Source of the DNA: Acidobacteriota bacterium
GTDB lineage: Bacteria; Acidobacteriota; Vicinamibacteria; Marinacidobacterales; SMYC01
Reading direction: 5' to 3'
NCBI GenBank assembly: GCA_004356105.1
Contig: SMYC01000045.1
Span: forward strand, 1-64,000
Length of the DNA: 64,000 nt
The notes under the pieces: model-generated
Databases searched by the model: none
Seen by the model: only the letters and a program-made list of their open reading frames with translations
What the model was told of the DNA's origin: nothing
Part shown: positions 9,649 to 20,589 of the stretch, piece after piece
Layout of the letters: every line of letters begins with the position of its first letter
How positions within the stretch are numbered: position 1 is the first letter of the stretch
Program-made: the position numbers and the translations under genes

Positions 9649-11217
9649 CTAGAAGCCGATGCGGGAGCCCGCCGATAGGAGCCAGCGGCTCCGGCCGTCG
9701 ATCGGGTCGAGCGCGTAAGCGAAATCGATGCGGATGCCCGGTGTCGATGCGGAGACACGGTTCGCGCCCAGCAACAAGCTCAGGCCGATATCCGAGTGCA
9801 TGTCTGAAAGGCGCATCGGCTGGCCGCGAGGCCAGGCGAAGCCGGAATCGAAAAAGCCGGCGATGCCGACCGATACGAGTTGGCCGATGTTATCCGTGAG
9901 GAACCAACGGCCTTCCAAACTGATTAGCAACGAGCGATTGCCGTTGAACTGACGGACGGGGTAGCCGCGAAGACCACTTTCCGCCCCGAGCCGAAACTGC
10001 ACTTCTGGATCGAGCTCTGTCCCATAGAGAAAGTCGGCCTTGGCGAGAATCAGCTTGCGGAGAGACAGCTTTTGCACAACGTTGGCGCGAGCGTGGAGAA
10101 TCCCGTTCTCGATCCGGTCGTTTCGATAGCGCGCCCGCCAGGAAATGTCTCCGAGAACGAAGCCAACCCCAGGAAGTTTCAGCCCTCGTCGCTCGCCGAG
10201 AAAGAAGGAATAGGACGTCAGATCCTCGCCCCCGAGCGCGGGGGTCGAGATCCCGAAAAAGGCGGAGGCCACGTTCCCGAGATTGAAATCTTCGATCCGC
10301 TCGAACTGGTGAATATGGGTGAGCTTCAGGAAACGGTGAACGACGCTGCTTACGCCGACCTGCAGGAGGCCGAAGCGCCGGACGTTCTCGCCTTCGGCGA
10401 TGTCGTCCTCGGAGCTCACATAGGCGAGATGAAGCCGCACGGCATTCGTCGGGTTGCGCTTTAGCGCGCGGGCGGCATGAAACTCGCCTCGTCGACTGTA
10501 ATGTCTAAGCTGAGCGATACGCTCGCCATCCTGGAATAGTGGGTCGAGGCGATCGAAGTCCTCGAACGCAGCGTGGAAGCTCCAAAGCGTGCCGATCGAA
10601 AAGAACGGACGGGTCGCGGAGAGGTTGACGCGATGCCCGTCGCTAGCGCTCGATAGCAACACGCGGCTGGTGACACGCGAGCCGAAGGTTCGAGGATCGC
10701 GATAGAACACGAAAGTCTTGTCGCGATCCAGACCGGAGTCATACAGTAGCCGGAGCTGCTTTCCAAGGCCGAACAAGTTGGTCTCGGACGCGCCCGCTGC
10801 CCACACCCACTCGTTCCCCACTTTGGCTACACGAAACTCTGGTAGCGTCGACCATGCATCGGAGGTGGTGACGCGCAAAAGGACGCGTCCGTCCGCCAAG
10901 GGAATCGATTCGATTTCTGCTCGTCGCAAGAAAGGCAAAGCGCGCAGGTTTCGCTCGGTTTGAGCGACCGCTTCCATGTCGAGGGAGTCCCCGACCGCGA
11001 AGAGAAGCTCCTGACGGATGATGCTTTCGCGGGTCTTGATATGCAGCCGGTTGGCCGCCCGATATGGCCACACGTCGCTTGTGCGGCCGTTGTCCTCGAA
11101 CACGTCCTCGACATAGATTTCGATGGTCGCGATGGTCGGGGTCGGTGCTTCGTCTCGTGCTTGGGACCCCGCACAAAGGAGAAGGGATAGAACAATTAAT
11201 CGGAAGACGCGGAGCAT
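9649..11217 (-). CDS. Omp85/BamA-TamA-like outer-membrane protein
   Basis: A signal peptide ([14 protein letters not shown]) is followed by one or two POTRA-like segments (about 25-130: [36 protein letters not shown]). A 16-stranded-type barrel region full of alternating aromatic strands extends to a C-terminal Phe (SAGSRIGF). The motif G-x-R-G-Y ([16 protein letters not shown]) is the Omp85 surface-antigen signature. At 522 residues it is shorter than BamA and closer to TamA/TpsB or the single-POTRA patatin-associated type. No partner protein is next to it. A duplicated ~45-bp sequence follows the stop codon. Confidence 0.85.
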   Translation of the reverse strand: MLRVFRLIVLSLLLCAGSQARDEAPTPTIATIEIYVEDVFEDNGRTSDVWPYRAANRLHIKTRESIIRQELLFAVGDSLDMEAVAQTERNLRALPFLRRAEIESIPLADGRVLLRVTTSDAWSTLPEFRVAKVGNEWVWAAGASETNLFGLGKQLRLLYDSGLDRDKTFVFYRDPRTFGSRVTSRVLLSSASDGHRVNLSATRPFFSIGTLWSFHAAFEDFDRLDPLFQDGERIAQLRHYSRRGEFHAARALKRNPTNAVRLHLAYVSSEDDIAEGENVRRFGLLQVGVSSVVHRFLKLTHIHQFERIEDFNLGNVASAFFGISTPALGGEDLTSYSFFLGERRGLKLPGVGFVLGDISWRARYRNDRIENGILHARANVVQKLSLRKLILAKADFLYGTELDPEVQFRLGAESGLRGYPVRQFNGNRSLLISLEGRWFLTDNIGQLVSVGIAGFFDSGFAWPRGQPMRLSDMHSDIGLSLLLGANRVSASTPGIRIDFAYALDPIDGRSRWLLSAGSRIGF

Positions 11218-11317
11218 TTGCGACCCACAATCTACGGTGCGCGGGCGCCCGACGCAAGCCTGCTATACTCCGGCCCGTCCCAAAACCCACACCAATCCTA
11301 TGGGGGAGTCATCGAAA

Positions 11318-12337
11318 ATGAACGACGCGAAGGAGTGGTACGCCGCGCGTGGTAGCGAAAGAGTCGGTCCTATGACCCGGAGCGAGCTCGCGAGCGGGTT
11401 TCAATCGGGTGCATATGGCCCCGAGTCTCTCGTTTTCAAACAAGGGATGAGCGGTTGGACGGCCGCCTCTCAGGTCGCAGAGCTCAGAGTTGTGCTTTCG
11501 GGCGGCGGCACTAGCGTTGCGCCACCACCACCTCCTCCTCCATCAGATCGCCGCGCGCACGAAGTCGATTACAACATCGTAGGCGCGGAGATGCAATTCG
11601 TCGAGATCGAGCTCGATCCCGGTGAAGGCGCGGTCGCCGAGGCGGGCGCCATGATGTACATGACGTCCGGGATCGAGATGACGACGATCTTCGGAGATGG
11701 TAGTGAACAGGGCGGGGGGTTCATGAACAAGCTTCTCGGCGCGGGAAAACGCGTCCTTACGGGAGAGAGCCTCTTCATGACGGAGTTCGTGAACCAGGGC
11801 TCCGGGAAACAACAGGTGGCTTTCGCTTCGCCTTATCCAGGCAAGATCATGGCCGCGGATCTCGCGGAAATGGGCGGTAAGCTCATCGCGCAAAAAGACG
11901 CGTTCTTGTGCGCCGCCAAAGGCGTCGCGATCAGCATCGCCTTTCAGAAGAAGATCGGCGTGGCGCTCTTCGGCGGAGAGGGCTTTATCATGCAGAGCCT
12001 CGAAGGTGACGGCCTGGCTTTTCTGCACGCCGGTGGCACGACCATCGAGCGCCGGCTCGACGCCGGCGAGAATCTTCGCGTTGACACCGGCTGTATCGTT
12101 GCGCTCGAGCCTAGCGTGACCTACGACATCCAATTCGTGGGCGGGATCAAGTCGGCTATTTTTGGCGGAGAGGGGTTCTTCTTCGCAAGCCTCACCGGAC
12201 CGGGCAAGGTTTGGCTTCAATCGCTTCCCTTCAGCCGGCTCGCAGGTCGGATTTGGGAGGCGGCACCGCAGACGGGCGGCGGCGGCAAAGGCGAGGGCTC
12301 GGTGCTCGGCGGGATCGGGAGCATGTTTCAAAAGTAA
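11318..12337 (+). CDS. GYF_2-domain protein fused to AIM24/TIGR00266-family domain
   Basis: The first 60 residues ([19 protein letters not shown] and [15 protein letters not shown]) form a GYF_2-type domain that is common at the start of bacterial membrane-associated proteins. A poly-proline linker leads into the TIGR00266/AIM24 domain ([56 protein letters not shown]) with its internal FGGEGF repeats. The start at 11318 has GGGGAG nine bases upstream. The molecular function is not known for this family. Confidence 0.88.
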   Translation: MNDAKEWYAARGSERVGPMTRSELASGFQSGAYGPESLVFKQGMSGWTAASQVAELRVVLSGGGTSVAPPPPPPPSDRRAHEVDYNIVGAEMQFVEIELDPGEGAVAEAGAMMYMTSGIEMTTIFGDGSEQGGGFMNKLLGAGKRVLTGESLFMTEFVNQGSGKQQVAFASPYPGKIMAADLAEMGGKLIAQKDAFLCAAKGVAISIAFQKKIGVALFGGEGFIMQSLEGDGLAFLHAGGTTIERRLDAGENLRVDTGCIVALEPSVTYDIQFVGGIKSAIFGGEGFFFASLTGPGKVWLQSLPFSRLAGRIWEAAPQTGGGGKGEGSVLGGIGSMFQK

Positions 12338-12371
12338 GGATTTGCGGTTCGTTGGTTAGCTTCGTATTGGT

Positions 12372-12729
12372 ATGCGTCCAAATTTGAGATCGATTCTCAT
12401 TCCTGCCGTGCTCGTGGCCGGCTTCGCCGCCCTCATCCCTCAGTGCGCAACCGAACCGTATCAGTGTCTACACGTTCAGCCGCGACAGCGAAAAGCACCT
12501 GAATGACGAGCGGCTCGATAGGTTTCGACGCGAGCTCGGCGAATATGCGGAGCCTGTGATGGAGCTCGCCTATTCTCGCGAGAGCGCCCACGTTACGGTT
12601 CTGTATTTGGGGCAAGGACGGTTGGCCGTGGAGCTCGATGAGGCGGGTCTCGCCTTGCGCCACGTGTGGACTGCTACGAGAGAGCAGCAACGTATAGGGA
12701 CTCGCCGTAAAGTCTTGATCTCTCGCTAA
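12372..12729 (+). pseudogene. Small exported protein gene with a single frameshift
   Basis: ATG at 12372 opens MRPNLRSILIPAVLVAGFAA, a signal peptide ending near a Cys. The frame then drifts and stops at codon 45. One base away, from about 12455, a second open frame (TFSRDSEKHLNDERLDRFRR, then HVTVLYLGQGRLAVELDE) runs to a stop at 12729. Joined, they give an exported protein of about 118 residues. It could be a real mutation or a sequence error. No family was recognised. Confidence 0.5.
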
Positions 12730-12742
12730 GCGTTGGAAGGAT

Positions 12743-12818
12743 TGGCTCCCCGGGTTGGACTCGAACCAACAACCTACGGATTAACAGTCCGGCGCTCCAC
12801 CAATTGAGCTACCGGGGA
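12743..12818 (-). tRNA. tRNA-Asn (GTT)
   Basis: A 76-base cloverleaf with the 3' CCA encoded. The acceptor stem is TCCCCGG/CCGGGGA, the anticodon loop is CTGTTAA with anticodon GTT, and the T loop is TTCGAGT. Confidence 0.95.
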
Positions 12819-12849
12819 ACGAGAGCCGGCGATTATAGCACGGGCCTTC

Positions 12850-13443
12850 TTACGTCGTCTTCGTCAAGTCTTGTAAGACGAGCTTGGCGACCGCCTTCAG
12901 CGTGTCGAAGACGCCGATCCCCTCATCCGAGGCCGCAATGGCCTCGAGCACAGGCTCGTTATTGAGGCCGAGCTTCGCCTTCATCTCCTCGACGGGAAGT
13001 GCGCTCGGCAAGTCGCGTTTGTTCAGCTGAAGGACGTAAGGCAGGCTTCGAATCTCGTAGCCTTGAACCTTCAAGTTCAGCTCGAGGTTTCGGAGGCTCT
13101 CGACATTCGCGTCCATGCGCTCGCGCTGGGAATCGGCAACGAAGATGACACCGTCCACACCTTTTAGGATGAGCTTTCGGGAAGCGTCGTAGAACACTTG
13201 CCCGGGCACCGTATAGAGGTGGAACCGCGTCTTGAAACCACGCACGTTTCCTAGCTCGAGAGGTAGGAAGTCGAAAAAGAGCGTACGGTCGGTCTCCGTC
13301 GCTAGAGAGATGAGCTTACCTTTGGCGTTCGGATTCGTCTTTTCGTAAATGAACTGCAAGTTGGTGGTCTTCCCGCACAGGCCGGGACCGTAATACACGA
13401 TCTTGCAGTTGATTTCGCGTGAGGCGTAGTTGATGAATGTCAT
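12850..13443 (-). CDS. mglA: MglA-type small Ras-like GTPase
   Basis: Switch GTPase that sets polarity or motility with a Roadblock GAP in Myxococcus and Thermus. The G1 loop is [12 protein letters not shown], the switch II is [13 protein letters not shown] with the family-typical VPGQ, and the G4 is QLNKRDLP. The length of 197 residues is normal. It sits nine bases downstream of the Roadblock gene, and the pair is the standard mglBA arrangement. The conserved N-terminus [20 protein letters not shown] confirms the start. Confidence 0.96.
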   Translation of the reverse strand: MTFINYASREINCKIVYYGPGLCGKTTNLQFIYEKTNPNAKGKLISLATETDRTLFFDFLPLELGNVRGFKTRFHLYTVPGQVFYDASRKLILKGVDGVIFVADSQRERMDANVESLRNLELNLKVQGYEIRSLPYVLQLNKRDLPSALPVEEMKAKLGLNNEPVLEAIAASDEGIGVFDTLKAVAKLVLQDLTKTT

Positions 13444-13452
13444 CGTCCGGCC

Positions 13453-13950
13453 TCACTCACTGAACAAGCTATCGATGTCTTCGTCGGTAATTTCCGCGAA
13501 TGGGGATTCGAAACTCCCTCCAGAAGACTTCTCGGCTTCGACCTTCTGCATGATGCTGTCGAATACGCCGTTGAGCTCCACTGCGGCCTTTTTGACACGC
13601 AGCCGAACCAGGCCGAGAGACGAACGCTCGTCGAAAATCACCACGAGAATGACACGCAGCCCAACGATAGAAATATGGATATTGTCTTTCTCACCTTCGT
13701 GAAAGAGCACCGAGAATTCCTTTTCACCGATGAGCTTGGCGAGAGCATCTGTTGCCGCAACATTGCCGGCAGTGAGAGATGCCAATGACGTGGTGTCCAA
13801 ATTGTCGATATTGCCGTGCGCGGCGATTTGCTGACCGTTCTTGTCGACCAGAAAAACGAGTCTCGCGTTGGCGTCGGTGCGGAGCTTGCTCAGAATCGTC
13901 TTGATCTGATTAAACTCCTCGTCATACATCACCACATCAGCGGTCGCCAT
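13453..13950 (-). CDS. Roadblock/LC7-domain protein (MglB-like)
   Basis: Probable GTPase-activating partner of the downstream MglA. The Roadblock fold is seen in IKTILSKLRTDANARLVFLV, GNIDNLDTTSLASLTAGNVA and EFSVLFHEGEKDNIHISIVG. A C-terminal extension of about 30 residues ends in an acidic DEDIDSLF motif. GGAGG lies 11 bases before the ATG. The upstream region 13951-14072 is AT-richer than its surroundings and probably holds the promoter for both genes. Confidence 0.92.
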   Translation of the reverse strand: MATADVVMYDEEFNQIKTILSKLRTDANARLVFLVDKNGQQIAAHGNIDNLDTTSLASLTAGNVAATDALAKLIGEKEFSVLFHEGEKDNIHISIVGLRVILVVIFDERSSLGLVRLRVKKAAVELNGVFDSIMQKVEAEKSSGGSFESPFAEITDEDIDSLFSE

Positions 13951-14072
13951 GACTTTGATATCCTCCGTCCGAGACCTGCACGCGGGATTTAAGATTGCGG
14001 GCTTGTTACCTTATAGATATATCGAAAAGATGGCCACTTAGCAAGCGGCGCTGCGCTCTAAATCACATAGAT

Positions 14073-14672
14073 TCAATACTCACGGCGGCCTTCCAGGGCT
14101 TTCCCGACGGTCACTTCGTCTGCATAGTCGAGCTCGCTGCCGACCGGAATCCCCATGGCGATGCGGGTCACCTTGACGCCTAGAGGTTTGATGAGCCTCG
14201 AGAGATAGATAGCCGTCGCCTCGCCTTCCACGTTGGGATTCGTCGCGAGAATCACTTCTTCGACTTCACCGTCCACGAGCCGCGACAAGAGACCCGCGAT
14301 CTTGAGCTGCTCCGGACCGATACCAGAGAGCGGTGAGAGGCTTCCCATTAGCACATGATAGCGCCCTTTGAACTCGTGGGTCTTCTCGATGGCAACGACG
14401 TTAGGGGGCTCTTCGACAACGCAGATGAGTCGAGAGTTCCGATCGGGGCTCGAACAATAGGCACAAGGGTCATCGTCGGTCACGTTGTTGCAGACAGAAC
14501 ACGAGACGATCTTTTCCTTGACGTTCTGGATCGCGCGAGCAAGATGCTGCGCGTCGTCCACGCTGGCCCGCAAGATATGGAACGTGATGCGCTGTGCCGA
14601 TTTTGCCCCGATCCCCGGGAGCTCCTTCAGCTCCGCAATCAACCGGGACACGGGCTCCGGAAAGTCTTTCAC
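14073..14672 (-). CDS. recR: Recombination mediator protein RecR
   Basis: Works with RecO to load RecA on gapped DNA. The N-terminal helix-hairpin-helix ([20 protein letters not shown]), the four-cysteine zinc finger ([16 protein letters not shown]) and the Toprim core ([32 protein letters not shown]) are all present in 199 residues. The start is GTG at 14672, one base after the ybaB stop, so it is translationally coupled to ybaB. Confidence 0.97.
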   Translation of the reverse strand: MKDFPEPVSRLIAELKELPGIGAKSAQRITFHILRASVDDAQHLARAIQNVKEKIVSCSVCNNVTDDDPCAYCSSPDRNSRLICVVEEPPNVVAIEKTHEFKGRYHVLMGSLSPLSGIGPEQLKIAGLLSRLVDGEVEEVILATNPNVEGEATAIYLSRLIKPLGVKVTRIAMGIPVGSELDYADEVTVGKALEGRREY

Positions 14673-14673
14673 G

Positions 14674-14967
14674 CTAAAAGAGGCCAGGGATGTTGCCCGC
14701 GATGGAGCCGAGCTGGCTTTGAGCTTCTTCGTCGACTTTGCGCGACGCCTCGTTGACGGCCGCGGTCACGAGGTCCTGCAGCATTTCGACGTCGTCTTTG
14801 TCGACGACTTCCGGGTCGATCGTCACTCCGAGGACGGTTTTGTTGCCGCTCATTTGGACCGTCACCATCCCGCCTCCGGCGGTAGCTTCCACACGGAGCT
14901 CGTCGAGCTGTTTCTTGAATTTCTCCTGAAGCGCTTGGGCTTGCTTCATGATTTGGTTCATTTTCAT
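14674..14967 (-). CDS. ybaB: YbaB/EbfC-family nucleoid-associated protein
   Basis: Small DNA-binding dimer that normally lies between dnaX and recR, as here. The helical N-terminus [20 protein letters not shown] and the core [20 protein letters not shown] match the family; 97 residues. The ATG at 14967 is preceded by GGAG at six bases. An upstream in-frame start would overlap dnaX and lacks similarity. Confidence 0.95.
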   Translation of the reverse strand: MKMNQIMKQAQALQEKFKKQLDELRVEATAGGGMVTVQMSGNKTVLGVTIDPEVVDKDDVEMLQDLVTAAVNEASRKVDEEAQSQLGSIAGNIPGLF

Positions 14968-15017
14968 TTTTGACTCCAAAGGTAGTTGGGCTCCAAAAGG
15001 TGCTGGGGTTTCAAAAC

Positions 15018-16763
<1,746 letters not shown>

Positions 16764-16815
16764 GCTAGAAAAGCTAGATGCTATCCTTTTCGCTTAGACT
16801 TCGGAGAATCTGGAG

Positions 16816-16924
16816 CCCCGCGGCTCAGGCGACCTGCAGCACAATCGAGGTCCGATTACCGCTGCTCCCTTTCGGGTCTGACGGGGTTCACAGGCTCGAC
16901 TCGCACAGGACCTGAGCCGCGGGA
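16816..16924 (-). ncRNA. ffs: Signal recognition particle 4.5S RNA (small bacterial type)
   Basis: The minus strand forms a long hairpin whose outer stem is CCGCGGCTCAGG / CCTGAGCCGCGG. The apical domain IV carries the signature GTCAGACCCGAAAGGGAGCAGC, including the GGAGCAGC Ffh-binding side and a tetraloop-like tip. The length is about 109 bases. SRP RNA next to dnaX is a common gene order. The exact 5' and 3' ends are approximate. Confidence 0.88.
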
Positions 16925-16989
16925 CATTTCTTGCTCACGTTTTCGGTGATAGCTATCCGCTATCCGCTATCCGCTACCTCTTTCTTGAT

Positions 16990-17079
16990 TGGCGGAGGGG
17001 GTGGGATTCGAACCCACGGTACCGTTGCCGGTACACTAGCTTTCCGGGCTAGCCAGATAAGCCACTCTTGCACCCCTCC
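16990..17079 (-). tRNA. tRNA-Ser (GGA), with an unusual C33
   Basis: A 90-base class II tRNA with the long variable arm (TGTACCG-GCAA-CGGTACC), acceptor GGAGGGG/CCCCTCC, discriminator G and an encoded CCA. The anticodon stem CTAGC/GCTAG closes the loop CCGGAAA, giving anticodon GGA. Position 33 reads C where nearly all elongator tRNAs have U. Confidence 0.92.
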
Positions 17080-17124
17080 TCCAGGCCGGTGCCCAGGCAA
17101 GCCGCAATTATACCGCAGGCGGAA

Positions 17125-20100
17125 TCACTGGGCCTCGCGGGCTTCTCGCGCTTGAATCTCCGCGCCATCGGGGAGCCCGGAGCCTGCACGACGCCGGCGC
17201 CACCGATCCGGGAAGTTGGTCAAAGCACCGGAGAGAGAGTCCAGGCTGTGATAGGTCACGGGCACCACCACGAGCGTCAGGACCGTCGCGACCGTCAAAC
17301 CGAAGATCACAGCCACGCCCATCGGCCCCCACCATTGTGAAGACTGACCTCCGGGGCTTATGGTGCCCTTGAAGAGGTCGATATTGATCCCGAGCGTCAG
17401 AGGGATGAGTCCGAGAACGGTCGTGACCGCCGTGAGCAGCACCGGCCGGAGGCGGATGATCCCAGCTTCGATCACAGCCTTGGTCTTCTCCATCCCGCTC
17501 TCACGGAGTCGACGGATGAAATCACACAGCACGATTGCGTTATTGACCACGATGCCGGCGAGCGAGATCACTCCAATCCCCGTCATGATGATGCCGAACG
17601 GTGTCCCCGTGATGATCAAGCCCCACAAAACTCCGATGAGAGACAGAAGCACGGAGATCATGATCGTGATCGGCAGGATGAGGGAGTCGAACTGCGTCAC
17701 GAGCACGAGCGAAATGAGCAGCACCGCAATCACGAAAGCTCGCTGAAGAAAAGCCTGGGATTCTTGCTCCTCCTGATTCGATCCCGCGAAGGACCAGCGG
17801 TAGCCCGGAGGAAAGTCGATCTTCGTAAGCCGAGTTGCGACCTCTTGCCGCACGGAATCCTCTGTCCGTCCCCGCGCGCGCACGACGTCTCCGTCTATGG
17901 TCACGACGCGCTTCAAGTCGACGCGGTTGACGGCCGCGGGGCCGACACCGGGCTCGATCTCAACGAGCGTCCGGAGCGGAATCGGGATGCCGTCTTCATC
18001 CGGCACGGTGAGGTCGCCGAGGTCGTCGAGCGAGCTGCGCGCTTCGGGAGCGAGCCGCACGGTAATGTCGTACTCGTCTTCACCGATGCGATATTTCGAG
18101 GCCTCCGTGCCGCGCAACGCGGTCTGCACCATCGTCGCGATCTCCTGAGTATTGACGCCGGCGAGCATGGCTTCGATGCGGTCCACGTGCAGCCGTATCT
18201 CCGGCTTGCCGCGATCCAAGTCGTCGTCGAGATTCACGAGACCGGGCACACTCCGTATGCGGGTCTTCACTTCCTGAGTGAGCCGCGCGAGCTCGTCGAA
18301 GTCGTCGCCGACGATGCGGATCGTGACGGGCTTTCCGACTTGTGGACCTTGTTGGGGCTTGTCCACTTTGATTTCCGCCCCGTCGAGATTCGAGATCGCT
18401 TCCCGCACTTCCTCCATCGTTAGGAGGGAGTTTCTTCGCTCGCGCTCTTGGCGATCGACGAGATCCAAAGTAATGCGGCTGTTGTTCGAAACCCCGCCGG
18501 CACCGCCCCCGAGCGCGGCACCGCCCATGATGCTGATGCCTTTTGAACCGATATTGGCCACGGTATGTAGAAGGTCCTGGGTCTTTCCGGTTCTGGCTTC
18601 GATGCGGCGCACGATTTCGTCCGAGGTCTCGAGCGTCGCGCCGCTCGGCGCCTCGACGTCCACGAAGATTTGCTCCGGGTCCATCTCCGGAAAGAACTCC
18701 ATCCCCTGTCCGAGGACGCTGTAGGCCGCAAGAGTGAACGCGAAAAGCGCTCCCATCGTCCAAATGGCGGCGGAGCGCCGGTCGGTTACGTAGGGACTCC
18801 AGCCCGTGGCAAGACGCGCCAGACTCCACACGAGCCAGACGGCACCTTGCAGAGCGAAGGCGACCGTGCCGACACCGATGAGCCATGTCGCGACCACGTA
18901 AATCGCGGGATGTTCCGTCTCGAGCAACATGGCGGCCATGAAGATAACCATCCCGAGAAATGCGAAGAGAACGAAAACCAGCGGAAGCGCCCAGTTCCGG
19001 AAGAAATAGCCTATGGTGCCTTCGTCGGGCGCGGGCTCCAGAAGCCAGCCGAGAAGCTTCCGGTAACGGCTGAGAAACTTGCCTTCGCTTTTGGCCTTGG
19101 TCTTGGGAGGCGCCGTCATGAAGTAGGCGCAAAGCGTCGGGTTGAAGACGAGCGCCACGAGAAGCGAGGCGGAAAGAGCGATCATGAGTGTGACGGGCAG
19201 GTAGGACATGAAGTTGCCAATCATGCCGGGCCAGATCAGCATCGGAGCGAAGGCACAAAGCGTCGTGATCGTGGAGGCGATGACCGGCATCGCGACTTCC
19301 TGCGTACCCACGGAAGCTGCGGTGATCCCGTCTTTTCCCATTTCGCGATGGCGGTAGATGTTCTCGACGATCACGACCGCATTGTCGACGAGCATCCCGA
19401 GCACGAGGATCAAGCTGAAGAGCACAATCATGTTGAGCGTGTAGCCCATCCATTGAATGCCCACGAACGAGATCAGCATCGACAGTGGGATGGCGATGGC
19501 GACGAAGACCGAGTTCCGGAAACCGAGAAATGCCATGAGGACGGCGACAACGAGGATCAACCCCGAGAGAATATTGTTCTCGAGCTCGCTCACCATCTCG
19601 CGGATCTGCTGGGACTGGTCGCCGAGAATGGTGACGACCGTGCCTTCGGGCAGTCCGGCTTGCTGGCGCGCGAGCTCCGCTTTCACGGAATCCGCGACCG
19701 CGATGAGGTTCGACCCGGTGCGCTTTTCGATGGTGAGCGTGACCGACGGATTCTGGTCGACGCGTGAAAGCGTCGCTTCTTCTTCGAACCCGTACTCGAC
19801 ATAGGCAACGTCGCGAATGTAGATCGGCTCACCGTCGCGCACTTCGATCACGAAGTCTTCGATCTCCATCGGGTCTTCGATCTCCGCCGGCAAGCGGACG
19901 AGATATTTGAGTCGGCCGACCTCGATTTCGCCCCCTGGGATGTTCAAGTTCTCACGACCGACGGACTTGACGATATCGGCCAAGCTGACCTCGTAGAAAG
20001 ACAAGCGCTTCGGGTCGACATAGACATGAACTTCCCGCGTCTTGCCCCCGATGATCTGCACGCGATTGACGCCTGGGAGCGCTTCAAGGTCGTCTTTGAG

Positions 20101-20574
20101 ATCTTTCGCAATATCTGTCAACCGCACGAGGCCCACTTCACCCGTCATGCTCACGACAAGAATCGGGATCCGCGAAATGTCCACGTCCTGGATGCGTGGA
20201 TCGTCCACCTCCGGCGGCAAATCAGCTTTGGCGAGGTCGACTTTCTCGCGCACTTTCTGAATGGCGGTGTCGAGATCCACCTCCGGATTGAACTCCACCT
20301 GAATCGACGAAAGGCTTTCGGAGCTCGTGGAACGAATTTCTTTGATGCCCGAGATCCCTTTGAGCTCCGTCTCGATCGGACGCGTGATGAGCGTCTCCAT
20401 GTCCGCGGGCGCCACCCCAGGATAGACCGTGGACACGATGATGAGCGGGATCTCGACCTCGGGAAAGGATTCCCGCGGCATCGAGACGTATGTGCTCGCG
20501 CCGACCATGACGATGAGGACGATAAGCACATAGATCGTCAAGCGATGACGAATGCTGTATTCCGTTAAGTTCAC
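17125..20574 (-). CDS. RND-family efflux pump, inner-membrane permease (AcrB/MexB type)
   Basis: Proton-driven inner-membrane pump of a tripartite system. The N-terminal helix (TIYVLIVLIVMVGASTYVSM), the ESFPEVE and PGVAPADMETLITRPIE pore-domain signatures, and the TM4-TM6 block with LGMLVDNAVVIVENIYRHRE fit the family. At 1149 residues it is about 100 longer than usual. The extra length lies before the second periplasmic loop (about 510-610), where additional hydrophobic segments such as PLVFVLFAFLGMVIFMAAML appear. It is the last gene of the four-gene efflux operon, 15 bases after the adaptor gene. Confidence 0.95.
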   Translation of the reverse strand: MNLTEYSIRHRLTIYVLIVLIVMVGASTYVSMPRESFPEVEIPLIIVSTVYPGVAPADMETLITRPIETELKGISGIKEIRSTSSESLSSIQVEFNPEVDLDTAIQKVREKVDLAKADLPPEVDDPRIQDVDISRIPILVVSMTGEVGLVRLTDIAKDLKDDLEALPGVNRVQIIGGKTREVHVYVDPKRLSFYEVSLADIVKSVGRENLNIPGGEIEVGRLKYLVRLPAEIEDPMEIEDFVIEVRDGEPIYIRDVAYVEYGFEEEATLSRVDQNPSVTLTIEKRTGSNLIAVADSVKAELARQQAGLPEGTVVTILGDQSQQIREMVSELENNILSGLILVVAVLMAFLGFRNSVFVAIAIPLSMLISFVGIQWMGYTLNMIVLFSLILVLGMLVDNAVVIVENIYRHREMGKDGITAASVGTQEVAMPVIASTITTLCAFAPMLIWPGMIGNFMSYLPVTLMIALSASLLVALVFNPTLCAYFMTAPPKTKAKSEGKFLSRYRKLLGWLLEPAPDEGTIGYFFRNWALPLVFVLFAFLGMVIFMAAMLLETEHPAIYVVATWLIGVGTVAFALQGAVWLVWSLARLATGWSPYVTDRRSAAIWTMGALFAFTLAAYSVLGQGMEFFPEMDPEQIFVDVEAPSGATLETSDEIVRRIEARTGKTQDLLHTVANIGSKGISIMGGAALGGGAGGVSNNSRITLDLVDRQERERRNSLLTMEEVREAISNLDGAEIKVDKPQQGPQVGKPVTIRIVGDDFDELARLTQEVKTRIRSVPGLVNLDDDLDRGKPEIRLHVDRIEAMLAGVNTQEIATMVQTALRGTEASKYRIGEDEYDITVRLAPEARSSLDDLGDLTVPDEDGIPIPLRTLVEIEPGVGPAAVNRVDLKRVVTIDGDVVRARGRTEDSVRQEVATRLTKIDFPPGYRWSFAGSNQEEQESQAFLQRAFVIAVLLISLVLVTQFDSLILPITIMISVLLSLIGVLWGLIITGTPFGIIMTGIGVISLAGIVVNNAIVLCDFIRRLRESGMEKTKAVIEAGIIRLRPVLLTAVTTVLGLIPLTLGINIDLFKGTISPGGQSSQWWGPMGVAVIFGLTVATVLTLVVVPVTYHSLDSLSGALTNFPDRWRRRRAGSGLPDGAEIQAREAREAQ

Positions 20575-20589
20575 GCGTGCACCTTGCTT

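Noticed and set aside
18670-19767. Plus-strand frame of 365 codons inside the RND gene
   Set aside because: Rich in His, Arg, Glu and Asp as expected from the complement of a membrane protein gene; no start signal or domain.
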